This document shows, in pieces, positions 36,070-44,580 of a DNA stretch of 64,000 bases. The stretch lies in assembly GCA_021783515.1 (NCBI GenBank), contig JAJXTV010000001.1, positions 1 to 64,000 on the forward strand, read 5' to 3'. The position numbers and the translations under genes are program-made. The stretch's first letter is position 1; every line of letters begins with the position of its first letter. Origin of the DNA: Nitrospirota bacterium (lineage in GTDB: Bacteria > Nitrospirota > Thermodesulfovibrionia > Thermodesulfovibrionales > UBA6898). The notes under the pieces were generated by a model. It saw only the letters and a program-made list of their open reading frames with translations. It ran no database searches and had not been told where the DNA came from.

Positions 36070-36273
36070 CTATCTTCCTTTCCTGTCGGAAGGGTCCTTC
36101 CGAGGCGTGCAGGTGATGATAAAATTTTCCGGCCCCAGGTCCGGGTTCTTCTCAAGCTCCTCGACAAAGACGGTAAGCGCCTTTCGCATGAAGGCCGAGA
36201 AGTGCACTCGCCCCGGCAGCGCAAGGATCCTCTGCCGTGTGTCTTCGTCGATTGTTGCGGTATACTTTGCCAT
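36070..36273 (-). CDS. Hypothetical 67-residue protein
   Basis: It begins MAKYTATIDEDTRQRILALP, then VHFSAFMRKALTVFVEELEK, resembling a ribbon-helix-helix-like small protein, though the fold cannot be assigned with confidence. It lies just upstream of greB on the same strand, three bases apart, so cotranslation is likely. Confidence 0.6.
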   Translation of the reverse strand: MAKYTATIDEDTRQRILALPGRVHFSAFMRKALTVFVEELEKNPDLGPENFIITCTPRKDPSDRKGR

Positions 36274-36460
36274 AAGGTCCCCCGTTTCTGCGTATGATAG
36301 GATATTATACCGAAAACGGACCTTCGACTTGCCGGGGACAGGCCGTCCACGGCGATATGCAAAAAGCCGAGGGGCAGATATGGTAGACTATGAGTACCAT
36401 GCCGGTTGTAGCACGGGATACGTGCAAGACGGAGACCGGCCAAAAGGAGGAGCGGCCATA

Positions 36461-37003
36461 ATTAAGCAACGACGAGCAGTGCCCGCGAGGGTTGTTGATA
36501 AGACCCGCATTAACGATCAGATCAGGATGATCAAGTCGAAGGAGATCAGGGTTGTCGACGATGAAGGGCAACTCGGCATCATGGATATTCCTTCGGCGCT
36601 GAAACTCGCCGAAGAGCGCGAACTGGATCTCGTGGAAATCAGTCCCCAGGCCGAGCCGCCGGTATGCAAGATAATGGACTACCGGAAGTTCAAGTTCGAG
36701 CAGGGCAAGAAACTGCGCAAGGCCAAAAAGCACCAGACGACCCTCACACTGAAAGAAATCAGGATGCGGCCGCTGATCGATACCCACGATTATGAATTCA
36801 AGAAGCGCAATGTGAGGAAGTTCATCGAGCATGGCGACAAGGTGAAGGTCACCATGCGTTTCAGGGGCCGGGAATTCAGCAGACAGGAACTCGGGGCGAG
36901 TATTCTCCAGAAGCTGGCAGCGGAGCTGGCGGACGTCGCCAAAATAGAGTCCCAGCCGAAGATGGAAGGCCGCCAGATGGTCATGATTCTCATGGCTTCC
37001 TAA
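36461..37003 (+). CDS. infC: Translation initiation factor IF-3 (AUU start)
   Basis: 180 residues. It reads RINDQIRMIKSKEIRVVDDEGQ, EPPVCKIMDYRKFKFEQ, then the C-terminal domain LTLKEIRMRPLIDTHDYEFK. There is no ATG, GTG or TTG near the conserved start. AAGGAGG (36444-36450) sits ten bases before ATT 36461, so IF-3 uses AUU, the known autoregulatory start codon (ATA 36458 is the alternative). The usual rpmI and rplT do not follow; cspA does. Confidence 0.9.
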   Translation: MKQRRAVPARVVDKTRINDQIRMIKSKEIRVVDDEGQLGIMDIPSALKLAEERELDLVEISPQAEPPVCKIMDYRKFKFEQGKKLRKAKKHQTTLTLKEIRMRPLIDTHDYEFKKRNVRKFIEHGDKVKVTMRFRGREFSRQELGASILQKLAAELADVAKIESQPKMEGRQMVMILMAS

Positions 37004-37094
37004 GGGCCGGACCGGGACTCCTTTTTATTTCTTGCTAATTATGCGTCAGTATGATATCCTACAAGTAGAATTTTGGAAGTTTTTGCCGTTAATG

Positions 37095-37129
37095 AGGCCA
37101 CAAAGACTTTTGATCTTGTGGCCTTTTTT
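37095..37129 (+). terminator. Terminator hairpin between infC and cspA
   Basis: AGGCCACAA / TTGTGGCCT stem with TTTTTT. It ends infC transcripts, or, if a promoter near 37030-37055 is used, it would lie in the cspA leader. Confidence 0.75.
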
Positions 37130-37177
37130 GTTGGTACCTTCCGGATTTGAGTCTGAAGATAAGGAGGTATACCGAAT

Positions 37178-37378
37178 ATGGCACAGGGAACAGTAAAGTG
37201 GTTTAACGACAGCAAAGGTTTCGGCTTCATCACAAATGAAGACGGAAGTGAAGCATTTGTCCACCATTCGTCCATCCAGGGCAACGGCTTTAAGAGCCTT
37301 GCCGAGGGTGACAGGGTCAGCTTTGATACCGAAAAGGGCCCGAAGGGCCCCAAAGCGATCAACGTCGTCAAGCTGTAA
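37178..37378 (+). CDS. Cold-shock protein (CspA family)
   Basis: 66 residues with RNP1 (KGFGFI) and RNP2 (VFVHHS-like AFVHHS) motifs: [20 protein letters not shown]. It is a single OB-fold RNA chaperone. AAGGAGG precedes the ATG. Confidence 0.95.
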   Translation: MAQGTVKWFNDSKGFGFITNEDGSEAFVHHSSIQGNGFKSLAEGDRVSFDTEKGPKGPKAINVVKL

Positions 37379-37435
37379 GAGAGGAATGCCCTCCCGGTGG
37401 AGGGTCTTCTCATAAAGAAGACTGACGGACCGCCG

Positions 37436-37468
37436 AAAAAAAGGCCCGGGAAATACCCGGGCCTTTTT
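37436..37468. terminator. Bidirectional terminator between cspA and hsp20
   Basis: Stem GGCCCGGG / CCCGGGCC with loop AAATA, flanked by an A-run on the left and a T-run on the right, between convergent genes. Confidence 0.9.
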
Positions 37469-37497
37469 GATTCCTGCAGAGGACGGCGGCAGCGATA

Positions 37498-37956
37498 CTA
37501 CTCGATAACGAGTTTCTTGATCTTGCTCTCTTCTTCTACCTTCTTCGCATCGAACTCGATATGCAGGACCCCGTCTTTGAAACTGGTCTTTGCCGAGTCC
37601 ACGTCGATGTCTTCGCCGAGCGAAAGGATCCGCGTCATCTGGCCCCTCGAGATCTCCCGGATGATGTAGTCGTTCTCGGAGACCTCCTTGTCCTGATGGG
37701 CCTTGACGATGACCTTCAGAAGATTTTCCTCGATCTCGACGTCCAGGTCGTCCTTGGAAGCCAGGGGGACCGCCGCGTCAATGCAGTACTTCCCGTCCTT
37801 CTTATAGGCATTGATCCTCGGGCTCTGGTTCCTGCCCTGCTGCGTTCTGATCGTCGAGCCAAACGAGTTTGCGAATTCGTTGAAGAACTTGTCGAACTCA
37901 TCCAGCAAAGGGGTTGAAAGGCTTGTTCTGGTAAGCGGAAACAGCATTTTTGTCAT
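37498..37956 (-). CDS. Hsp20-family small heat-shock protein
   Basis: 152 residues. The alpha-crystallin domain (about 45-140) includes DLDVEIEENLLKVIVKAHQ and the late GVLHIEFDAKK. The second ATG (37956) is the likelier start because GGAGGT lies six bases upstream and abuts the first ATG. It is an ATP-independent holdase. Confidence 0.92.
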   Translation of the reverse strand: MTKMLFPLTRTSLSTPLLDEFDKFFNEFANSFGSTIRTQQGRNQSPRINAYKKDGKYCIDAAVPLASKDDLDVEIEENLLKVIVKAHQDKEVSENDYIIREISRGQMTRILSLGEDIDVDSAKTSFKDGVLHIEFDAKKVEEESKIKKLVIE

Positions 37957-38039
37957 TGTCATACCTCCATGGAGTATATGTTTTTACAGGGGCAAGGCCT
38001 CCTGTCGTTCGAGGTGGTAGCCGCCATCCTCAGTAGTAA

Positions 38040-38068
38040 TTTTAAACAAGCCGCAGCGTCATTGTCAA
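38040..38068 (-). promoter_or_regulatory. Sigma-70 promoter of hsp20
   Basis: On the minus strand, TTGACA (38068-38063) and TTAAAA (38045-38040) with a 17-base spacer. No CIRCE-type inverted repeat is seen. Confidence 0.65.
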
Positions 38069-38117
38069 TCTTCCGACAGGACCGACAAGACATCCGCCGG
38101 GTCCCAGCCGGGAGGGT

Positions 38118-38146
38118 TTGACAGCCGCGCGGTTTCATGTTAAAAA
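38118..38146 (+). promoter_or_regulatory. Sigma-70 promoter of zwf
   Basis: TTGACA (38118-38123) and TAAAAA (38141-38146) with a 17-base spacer. Confidence 0.6.
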
Positions 38147-38269
38147 AGTAGCAGACGATCCTCTCTTCCTACAGTCGGATCTTCCGGGGCAAAACAAAGG
38201 ATGCTCAGAAGAAGAGCCGATGACCTGCGGAAACGGGCGATCCTTTCCGATTGATAAAGGAGATTACAG

Positions 38270-39640
38270 ATGACTGCTCACTCGGACGCATTCGTGTTCT
38301 TCGGCGCAACGGGCGACCTTGCCTATAAACAGATCTTCCCGGCCCTCCAGGCCCTGATCAGGGAGGGACGCCTGAACGTCCCGATCATCGGCGTGGCGAA
38401 ATCAGGTTGGGACCTCGAAAGGCTGCGGCAGCGGGCGAAGGACAGCCTCGAAAAACACGGTGGCGTCGACGAGGAGGCGTTCCGGAAGCTCTCTTCCCTG
38501 CTCCGGTATATCGACAGCGACTACACCGACGAGTCGACCTACCGGGAACTGCGCAGGGTGCTCGGGGAAGCGCGGCAGCCGCTTTACTATCTGGCGATCC
38601 CTCCGAGCATGTTCGCAACTGTCGTGGACGGGCTCTGCAGGACCGGCTGCGCCGAAGAGGCCCGCGTCGTCGTAGAAAAACCGTTCGGCCGCGACCTTGC
38701 ATCAGCGAGAGAACTGAACCGGATCCTCACCGCAGCGTTTCCGGAGAAGGCGATCTACCGCATCGACCACTTCCTCGGCAAGGAGCCTGTCCAGAATATC
38801 TATTACAGCCGTTTCGCAAACTCGATCTTCGAGCCGATCTGGAACCGGAATTACGTCGCGGGAGTGCAGATCACCATGGCCGAAAACTTCGGCGTTCAGG
38901 GCAGAGGAGCGTTTTACGAAGAGGCGGGGGCGGTCCGCGACGTATTGCAGAACCACCTGCTGGCGATCGTGGCCTTTCTCGCGATGGACGCTCCGAGCGG
39001 CGACAATCCCCTGGCGCTGCGGGACGAGAACACCCGCCTGCTTAGAGCGGTGCGCCAGCTCGATCCGGGGGAAGTAGTTCGGGGCCAGTTCAAGGGGTAC
39101 CGCCGCGAGCCGGGAGTCGACCCGCACTCCGGCGTCGAGACCTTCGTGGCACTCAGGCTCCACATCGACTCGTGGCGATGGGAGGGGGTGCCTTTCTACA
39201 TCAGGACCGGCAAGTACCTGCCGGTCTCTTCGACTACCGTCACGGTCGAGTTTAAGCGTCCCCCCCGGGAGGCGTTCGGGGAAGTGGTCCCGACGATGTC
39301 GAACCACTTCAGGTTCCGGCTCAGTCCCGACGTGCTGATCGAACTCGGCATCAGGGTGAAAATGCCGGGGGAAATCGGCGTGGGGGAAGACGTCGCGCTC
39401 ACGCTCGTTCAGAGCGAAGGCGACGCCATGGAGCCTTACGAGCGCCTGCTCGGCGACGCCATGGCCGGAAACCCGGCGCTCTTTGCGCTGGAGACAACCG
39501 TCGAAGAGCAGTGGCGGATCGTCGAGCCGATACTCAACAGCGCAACGCCGCTCTACTTTTACGAGCAGAGCACCTGGGGGCCGGCGGAGGCCGATCAGAT
39601 CATTGCCGGGGACGGTCCCTGGTACAATCCCGCGCCGTAG
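38270..39640 (+). CDS. zwf: Glucose-6-phosphate 1-dehydrogenase
   Basis: 456 residues. Coenzyme loop FFGATGDLAYK, active-site RIDHFLGKE (~residue 164) and IRTGKYLP near residue 314 are all present. It oxidises glucose 6-phosphate to 6-phosphogluconolactone, supplying NADPH. AAAGGAG precedes the ATG. Confidence 0.95.
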   Translation: MTAHSDAFVFFGATGDLAYKQIFPALQALIREGRLNVPIIGVAKSGWDLERLRQRAKDSLEKHGGVDEEAFRKLSSLLRYIDSDYTDESTYRELRRVLGEARQPLYYLAIPPSMFATVVDGLCRTGCAEEARVVVEKPFGRDLASARELNRILTAAFPEKAIYRIDHFLGKEPVQNIYYSRFANSIFEPIWNRNYVAGVQITMAENFGVQGRGAFYEEAGAVRDVLQNHLLAIVAFLAMDAPSGDNPLALRDENTRLLRAVRQLDPGEVVRGQFKGYRREPGVDPHSGVETFVALRLHIDSWRWEGVPFYIRTGKYLPVSSTTVTVEFKRPPREAFGEVVPTMSNHFRFRLSPDVLIELGIRVKMPGEIGVGEDVALTLVQSEGDAMEPYERLLGDAMAGNPALFALETTVEEQWRIVEPILNSATPLYFYEQSTWGPAEADQIIAGDGPWYNPAP

Positions 39641-39647
39641 CGGCGCA

Positions 39648-39923
39648 TCATGGCCTCCGTTTGTTTCCCTCCTTCCTTTCCGGAAGCCGCCCGGTCGCAA
39701 GAAACTCCAGCTCGGCGGCGGTTACTCTTTCGTCCTTCAAGACCCACTTTGCCCGATGGACAAGATCCGACTGGACGAGGAGCCGGATGCCGGAGCGGGG
39801 ATTGAGCGCATCGGCAGGTTCGGTCTTTGCCCGCACGCCCTCCGCTTCCAGAAGCAGTCTGATCACTTCGCCCTCGGCATGGGTCGGAAGCCTGGCGATA
39901 ACTGACCACTCGTCAAACGGCAT
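39648..39923 (-). CDS. DUF2007-like small protein
   Basis: 91 residues: EWSVIARLPTHAEGEVIRLLLEAEGVRAKTE..., the ferredoxin-like fold pattern of DUF2007 (PII-like putative signal transducers). It is convergent with zwf, with seven bases between stops. Confidence 0.65.
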   Translation of the reverse strand: MPFDEWSVIARLPTHAEGEVIRLLLEAEGVRAKTEPADALNPRSGIRLLVQSDLVHRAKWVLKDERVTAAELEFLATGRLPERKEGNKRRP

Positions 39924-39946
39924 AGGCTCATCCCGCGTTCATGGCC

Positions 39947-40630
39947 TCAGTTGTTCTTTTTTTCATAATCAGCGATCAACTTCTTCAGCCGCGCTGCAGA
40001 CTCGGGGACCCTGGGCACCTCTCCCCGCGCGATCTCGTGAGGGGTGACTTCCTTCCCGTAGAAACCGGCGTCCGCCTCGTCATCGACCTGGAGGGCCGAA
40101 CCCTGGATCGCAAGGCCGGCAAAAAGGCCGCGGCTCCGCGAGTAGGAGTATACCTCCGCCTTCAACTGCACGTCGGTAGCGGCAGAGGCCTCCCGTCCGA
40201 CCGGCCCGGCCGCGACGCCGGCGTCCGCGCCAAGGGTAAACTTACCCCTCAGAATTCCCTCCACGCTCCTTTTCGTCTTGAAGACAAGGATCACGTCCAC
40301 GGACTCGACCCCGATCTGCCAGCCTATGCTGCCGCCCGTGAGCGTGATGAAGACGGGATCACTCCACCTGCCGTTTTCACGGAGGAGCAGAACGCCCTGC
40401 CCGTATCTTCCGCCAAGGATGAACCCCGCCCTGATCACGCCGGGGATGATCGCCACGCCCTCTGCCTTTGCAAGCAGCGCCGGGGGGATCGTCCTCTCCG
40501 GTATCGAGGCGAGCCGGTTCATCACGTCTATCGACTCTTCGATCTTCGCCCTGGTGCTTGTCGCCAGCGCAGGGACCGCCACGGCAAGACAGCACACTAT
40601 CGCAGCCGTAATGAGTATTCCTCTTTTCAT
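39947..40630 (-). CDS. SYLF-domain (YSC84-like) lipid-binding protein
   Basis: 227 residues from ATG 40630 (GGAGGTTGCG upstream), with a signal peptide ending near ALATS. The SYLF core has AKAEGVAIIPGVIRAGFILGG, then the QIGVESVDVILVFKT and AEVYSYSRSRGLFAGL segments. SYLF domains bind phosphoinositides in eukaryotes; bacterial forms are exported and of unclear role. Confidence 0.9.
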   Translation of the reverse strand: MKRGILITAAIVCCLAVAVPALATSTRAKIEESIDVMNRLASIPERTIPPALLAKAEGVAIIPGVIRAGFILGGRYGQGVLLLRENGRWSDPVFITLTGGSIGWQIGVESVDVILVFKTKRSVEGILRGKFTLGADAGVAAGPVGREASAATDVQLKAEVYSYSRSRGLFAGLAIQGSALQVDDEADAGFYGKEVTPHEIARGEVPRVPESAARLKKLIADYEKKNN

Positions 40631-40857
40631 CGCAACCTCCTTTTTTTGAAATTCTAGCACGAAATTGTTCGACTGCAAATACCCGGAGGAAAGGGGAGCG
40701 GGCCCGTCTCCGCTGCTGGACAAACCCCCGGCGCGGACCTTATACTATGCACAGGAGCCGCCCGGTGGATGACAAAAACCGCATTTTTTCTTCTCCCCCT
40801 TCCTGACCGCCTTCGGCCGGCGCCGGGGGGTGCCCGCAGGACGGCCTGGTCCTTCCC

Positions 40858-41616
40858 GTGGTTGGCGGGAAGGCAGAAGATGCCGGCCTTCGCACGGACA
40901 CTATCAGGGCTGCAATAAGGGCAAAATATGCCGAGGTCGCGGTATCTGCCGCCGGGAAATTCGCCTATCCGACAGGCAGGGCCGGCGCGGAAGCCCTCGG
41001 CTATAACCCCGACGCTGTCCGCCAAGCGCCGCCAGAGCTTCTTGAATCCTTTTGCGGCGTCGGTAATCCCTTCCTCCTTGCGGAAATTCGGCCGGGCGCG
41101 ATCGTTCTGGATTTTGGATGCGGAGCGGGATTCGATCTTTTCATAGCAAGCCGCCTGGCGGGTAAAAACGGGCGCCTCTTCGGCGCGGACCTTACGGCCG
41201 AGATGGTGCGCCGGGCGACAGAAAATCTCTCCGCCGCGGGCGTCACGAATTACGAGGTGACAAAGATCGAATCTGAAGAGCTCCCTTATCACTCCGGTTT
41301 CTTCGACGTCGTCATCTCAAACGGGGTGATCAACCTCTCCCCGGACAAGCAGGCCTGCTTCAGGGAGCTGCAGCGGGTACTCAAGCCGGGCGGAATGCTC
41401 CAGTTCGCCGACGTGGTGCAGGAAGACGACCTGCCGGCAGGGACGTCGGACAGCCCTGAGGCATGGTCTCAGTGAGTAGGCGGGACCGTCCCGGTTCGGG
41501 ACGAGCTGAAGATGATGAAAAACGCCGGATTTGCGGAGGTCGAATTCAGGGGGACGTCGGGGTTCAGGACCTCTCCGCATACCGCAGGCGCCCTCTTTAG
41601 GGCATATAAGCCCTAA
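40858..41616 (+). CDS. Selenocysteine-containing ArsM/UbiE-like SAM methyltransferase (UGA at 41473-41475)
   Basis: 252 residues if the UGA (codon 206) is decoded. SAM loop ILDFGCGAGFD-like (VLDFGCGAGFD) and NGVINLSPDKQACFRELQRVLKPGG are ArsM-like. The UGA falls in EAWSQ-U-VGGTVP, where ArsM proteins have a conserved Cys (WxxC[IV]xGA). After it the protein continues DELKMMKNAGFAEVEF to the normal end. The partner Cys of arsenite MTs (SNCVINL) is Gly here, so the substrate may not be arsenite. The start is GTG 40858 with a weak ribosome site. Confidence 0.85.
41487..41503 (+). promoter_or_regulatory. Probable SECIS hairpin of the ArsM-like gene
   Basis: A perfect 7-bp stem CGTCCCG-GTT-CGGGACG begins 11 bases after the UGA. 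Confidence 0.65.
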
Positions 41617-41666
41617 CGCTGTCTGTCGATAGATAATGCTGAAGCCGCAAGAAGCAGGACAGCCGC

Positions 41667-43310
41667 TCAGGCCTTCCCGAACTCCCTCATCTTCAGTTCT
41701 TTTCTCCTGATCTTTCCGCTCACCGTCTTAGGCAGGTCTTCGACGAACTCGATCTTCCGCGGATACTTATACGGCGCCGTGCGTTCTTTGACGAATTGCT
41801 GTAGTTCGGCTACAAGCTCGGCCCCGGGCTCGTGCCCCTTTGTCAGCACGACAAACGCCTTCACCACTTCCCCCCTGATCTCGTCCGGGCTCGCCACGAC
41901 CGCAGACTCCCTGACGGCAGGATGCTCGATGAGGACGCTCTCTACCTCGAACGGTCCGATCCGGTAGCCGGAAGTAAGAATGATATCGTCGCTTCTGCCT
42001 ACGAACCAGAAGTATCCCTCCTCGTCTTTGTATGCGCGGTCGCCGGTGATATACCACTGCCCCCTCTTCGTCCCTTCCGTCGCACCGGGGTTCCCGAGAT
42101 ATTCGCTGAATAACCCCACCGGTCTGACCGGGCTTATCCCCAACGCGATATCTCCCTCGACACCTGCCCCGAGCGGCAGCCCTTCTTCATCGACGACATC
42201 CACTCTGTAGCCCGGCACCGGCAGCCCCATCGAACCGGGTTTCACAGGGAGACACCTGAAGTTAGCCAGCATGTTGACCGTCTCGGTCTGGCCGTAGCCG
42301 TCATAAACAGGGAGTCCCGTCCTTTCCTTCCATATCTCGATAATCTCCTTATTCAGCGGTTCGCCTGCGGCGACAAAATGCCTCAGCGTACGAAAGTCCG
42401 GTCTGGTCCCCGCCAGGTCCTTCACCATCATCCGGTAGGCCGTCGGCGGCCCGCAGAACGTCGTGATCGGATATCGCTCCATCGTCTCGGCCACGAACGA
42501 CGGGACGAACTTGCCTCTCTTGTAAAACGAAAAAATCGTCGCTCCCATATGCCAGGGGCCGAACAGGCTCGACCAGGCGGCCTTTGCCCATCCCGGATCG
42601 GAGAGGTTCCAGTGGAGATCTCCCGGCCTGAGGTCAAGCCAAAACCTGCCGGTCGTCAGGTGCGCAAGCGGGTACGACGCCTGCGTATGGAGCACGATCT
42701 TCGGAGGACCCGTCGTTCCGGAGGTGAAATAGATCAGCCCCGGATCGTCCGAAGGCACCCGCTCTCCTTCGAAGGGGGCAGCGCCTTCCCGGTCCCTCAG
42801 GTAATCATGCCATCCCTGTCTTTTCCCGATCACGACGAGCAAGGGCGATCCCCCCCTCCCGGAAGACGCAAGAGCAGCCACAGCCTCTTCCACCTTGCCG
42901 GCGTCTTCGGGGACCGCAATCACCGCCCTTATGTCGGTTGCAGAAAGGCGGTATTCGATATCCTTGGCGCTGAGCAGCGTTGCGGCCGGCGCGGGAACCG
43001 CACCGAGCCGCATCAAGCCGAGCATAACTTCCCACCACTGAGGGATGCCGGGAAGCATGACGAGCACCTTGTCTCCCCTGCGAAGCCCCATCTTTCCGAG
43101 CGCGGCCGCGCCTTTCGAAGAGAGGAGGCGCATATCGGCAAAGGTATATTTCTCCTGTCGCGTCCCATCCGTCCAGAAAAGGGCGGTCCGCTTACCCCAC
43201 AGGTCGAAAACATCCAGGGGAAACGAGAAATACTCCGGAACTCGCAGGTGATATTCTGCATATTCTTTCCGGTAGTCCTGCATGTTAAAAGCTGCATCGC
43301 CGGGGGCCAT
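41667..43310 (-). CDS. Acyl-CoA synthetase (medium-chain/ACSM-like)
   Basis: 547 residues from ATG 43310 (AGGGGA upstream). AMP-binding motif YFTSGTTGPPKIV (~residue 206), YGQTETVN, YITGDRAYKDEEGYFWFVGRSDDII and the C-terminal KTVSGKIRRKEL lysine define the ANL superfamily. It activates a carboxylic acid to its CoA thioester via acyl-AMP. The substrate is not resolved. Confidence 0.9.
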   Translation of the reverse strand: MAPGDAAFNMQDYRKEYAEYHLRVPEYFSFPLDVFDLWGKRTALFWTDGTRQEKYTFADMRLLSSKGAAALGKMGLRRGDKVLVMLPGIPQWWEVMLGLMRLGAVPAPAATLLSAKDIEYRLSATDIRAVIAVPEDAGKVEEAVAALASSGRGGSPLLVVIGKRQGWHDYLRDREGAAPFEGERVPSDDPGLIYFTSGTTGPPKIVLHTQASYPLAHLTTGRFWLDLRPGDLHWNLSDPGWAKAAWSSLFGPWHMGATIFSFYKRGKFVPSFVAETMERYPITTFCGPPTAYRMMVKDLAGTRPDFRTLRHFVAAGEPLNKEIIEIWKERTGLPVYDGYGQTETVNMLANFRCLPVKPGSMGLPVPGYRVDVVDEEGLPLGAGVEGDIALGISPVRPVGLFSEYLGNPGATEGTKRGQWYITGDRAYKDEEGYFWFVGRSDDIILTSGYRIGPFEVESVLIEHPAVRESAVVASPDEIRGEVVKAFVVLTKGHEPGAELVAELQQFVKERTAPYKYPRKIEFVEDLPKTVSGKIRRKELKMREFGKA

Positions 43311-43406
43311 ATAACTATCCCCTAGCACAAAAAAGGCAGTCTGTCCAACCGGACCTTCTGGCGGGAGAGCGGGCTATTGCAATTTGCATCACGCTAAACT
43401 TTTGGT

Positions 43407-43435
43407 TTGACATAAGAAATACTCCGTGTTAATAA
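43407..43435 (+). promoter_or_regulatory. Sigma-70 promoter of the first two-CW gene
   Basis: TTGACA (43407-43412) and TAATAA (43430-43435) with a 17-base spacer, 25 bases before the start codon. Confidence 0.7.
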
Positions 43436-43459
43436 TACTGGTTAGCGGGGGAAAATGTC

Positions 43460-43786
43460 ATGAAGAAACTCAATTGCTGGGAGTATAACCGTTGCGGCAG
43501 GGAACAGGGCGGTGCCAGAACCGAAGAATTCGGCACATGTCCCGCCTCAACCGAAAAGAAGCTGCACGGCATTCACGGCGGTGAAAACGCCGGGCGGGCA
43601 TGCTGGGTGGTGGAGGGTACGCTCTGCGACGGGAAAAAGCAGGGCTCGTTCTCGAAGAAATACGATACCTGCATGTCCTGCGACTTCTGCAGAAAGGTCC
43701 GGGACGAGGAGCAATCGGGCTGGCACCCCTCGGCGACCCTGTTTATGATGATCTCCTTCGGCGGCAGGACGGGGAGGGAATGTTGA
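43460..43786 (+). CDS. Two-CW domain protein, copy 1
   Basis: 108 residues. Two Cys-Trp motifs (NCWEYNRCGR and ACWVVEGTLC) plus CPAS, KYDTCMSCDFC and an HGGENAGRACW core make this a member of the two-CW small Cys-rich family. Seven or more Cys suggest a metal or redox role. It ends soon after the last Cys cluster and lacks the C-terminal helix seen in copy 2. Confidence 0.75.
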   Translation: MKKLNCWEYNRCGREQGGARTEEFGTCPASTEKKLHGIHGGENAGRACWVVEGTLCDGKKQGSFSKKYDTCMSCDFCRKVRDEEQSGWHPSATLFMMISFGGRTGREC

Positions 43787-43792
43787 AGTCCT

Positions 43793-44107
43793 CTACCTGT
43801 TCTCCTCCATCTTTTCGAGGAGGAGCAGAGAGGGGATCATCTTTTCTCCCTCTTCGGCCTTTACCGAATTGTAAAAATCACATGTGCCGCAGACCTTGAA
43901 TTTTTCGCCGAAGCTCCCCTGCTTTTTGCCCCCGCACATCGTGTCTTCTATGACCCAGCAGGTCCTGCCCGCATTCTTGCCGCCATGGAAGCCGTCGAAC
44001 CAGACATAGGTAGACGCCGGGCATACTCCCAGTTCATACGCATTTGTCCCCCCGAGCTGCCTGCCGCATTCGTTGAACTCCCAGCAGTTTTTCCTCTGCC
44101 CGCTCAT
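43793..44107 (-). CDS. Two-CW domain protein, copy 2
   Basis: 104 residues from ATG 44107. NCWEFNECGRQLGG, CPAS, HGGKNAGRTCWVIEDTMC and KFKVCGTCDFY align residue by residue with the convergent neighbour, followed by a helical tail. Convergent paralogues ending seven bases apart point to an inverted local duplication. Confidence 0.75.
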   Translation of the reverse strand: MSGQRKNCWEFNECGRQLGGTNAYELGVCPASTYVWFDGFHGGKNAGRTCWVIEDTMCGGKKQGSFGEKFKVCGTCDFYNSVKAEEGEKMIPSLLLLEKMEENR

Positions 44108-44142
44108 CGCTGTCCGTTCTCCCTTTCCGCTCTCTGCACGCG

Positions 44143-44430
44143 CTATATGATCATCAGCCCCGCGCGATAACGGTCTTCCTGCGGCATCGACCATTTGACC
44201 AGCGCGATATGGAGCTTTCCTTTCTGATGCTTGTCGTCCCATTCCACAACGTGTCCCGGCACGAGGGGGAAGCAGGTAAGAACACCGATCCCGGAACTGC
44301 TGGCGTCGACGATTTCGCCGCTGGCCTCAATCCTCTGAAATTCCGCGTTCTCCGACGACAGGACGATAAACTGAATCGGGGAGTGATAGGGGACTCTCGT
44401 ATGTCTGCGTTTTTCTTCCTGGCTATCCAT
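44143..44430 (-). CDS. PilZ-domain protein
   Basis: 95 residues: RRHTRVPYHSPIQFIV, then GEIVDASSSGIGVLTCFPLVPGHVVEW, the RxxxR and D/NxSxxG c-di-GMP-binding motifs of PilZ. A single-domain protein, so it probably transmits c-di-GMP level by protein contact. It lies downstream of mlaD. Confidence 0.85.
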   Translation of the reverse strand: MDSQEEKRRHTRVPYHSPIQFIVLSSENAEFQRIEASGEIVDASSSGIGVLTCFPLVPGHVVEWDDKHQKGKLHIALVKWSMPQEDRYRAGLMII

Positions 44431-44580
44431 ACATTACTTCGGCAACCCCGCTGTCCCGCTCTTCCACGGGACCGGTGGCTTTGCGCCCTGCCCTTTCAGG
44501 CAGTTTGCTATTTTCCGTAACTTATACTGAATATACGGTTATCCGGACAGAAAAGTCAATATATTCCAGGGGAAGTTTCC

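Larger units (their letters stand above)
37957..38269. other. Divergent intergenic region hsp20/zwf
   Basis: It holds the two promoters listed separately, back to back. I see no other gene-like content. Confidence 0.5.

Noticed and set aside
40747-40860. ATG 40747 with another in-frame UGA at 40804-40806 upstream of the ArsM-like gene, possible extra Sec
   Set aside because: The upstream stretch is Pro/Gly-rich and not protein-like, the family normally starts near GTG 40858, and no clean hairpin follows that UGA at usual spacing.
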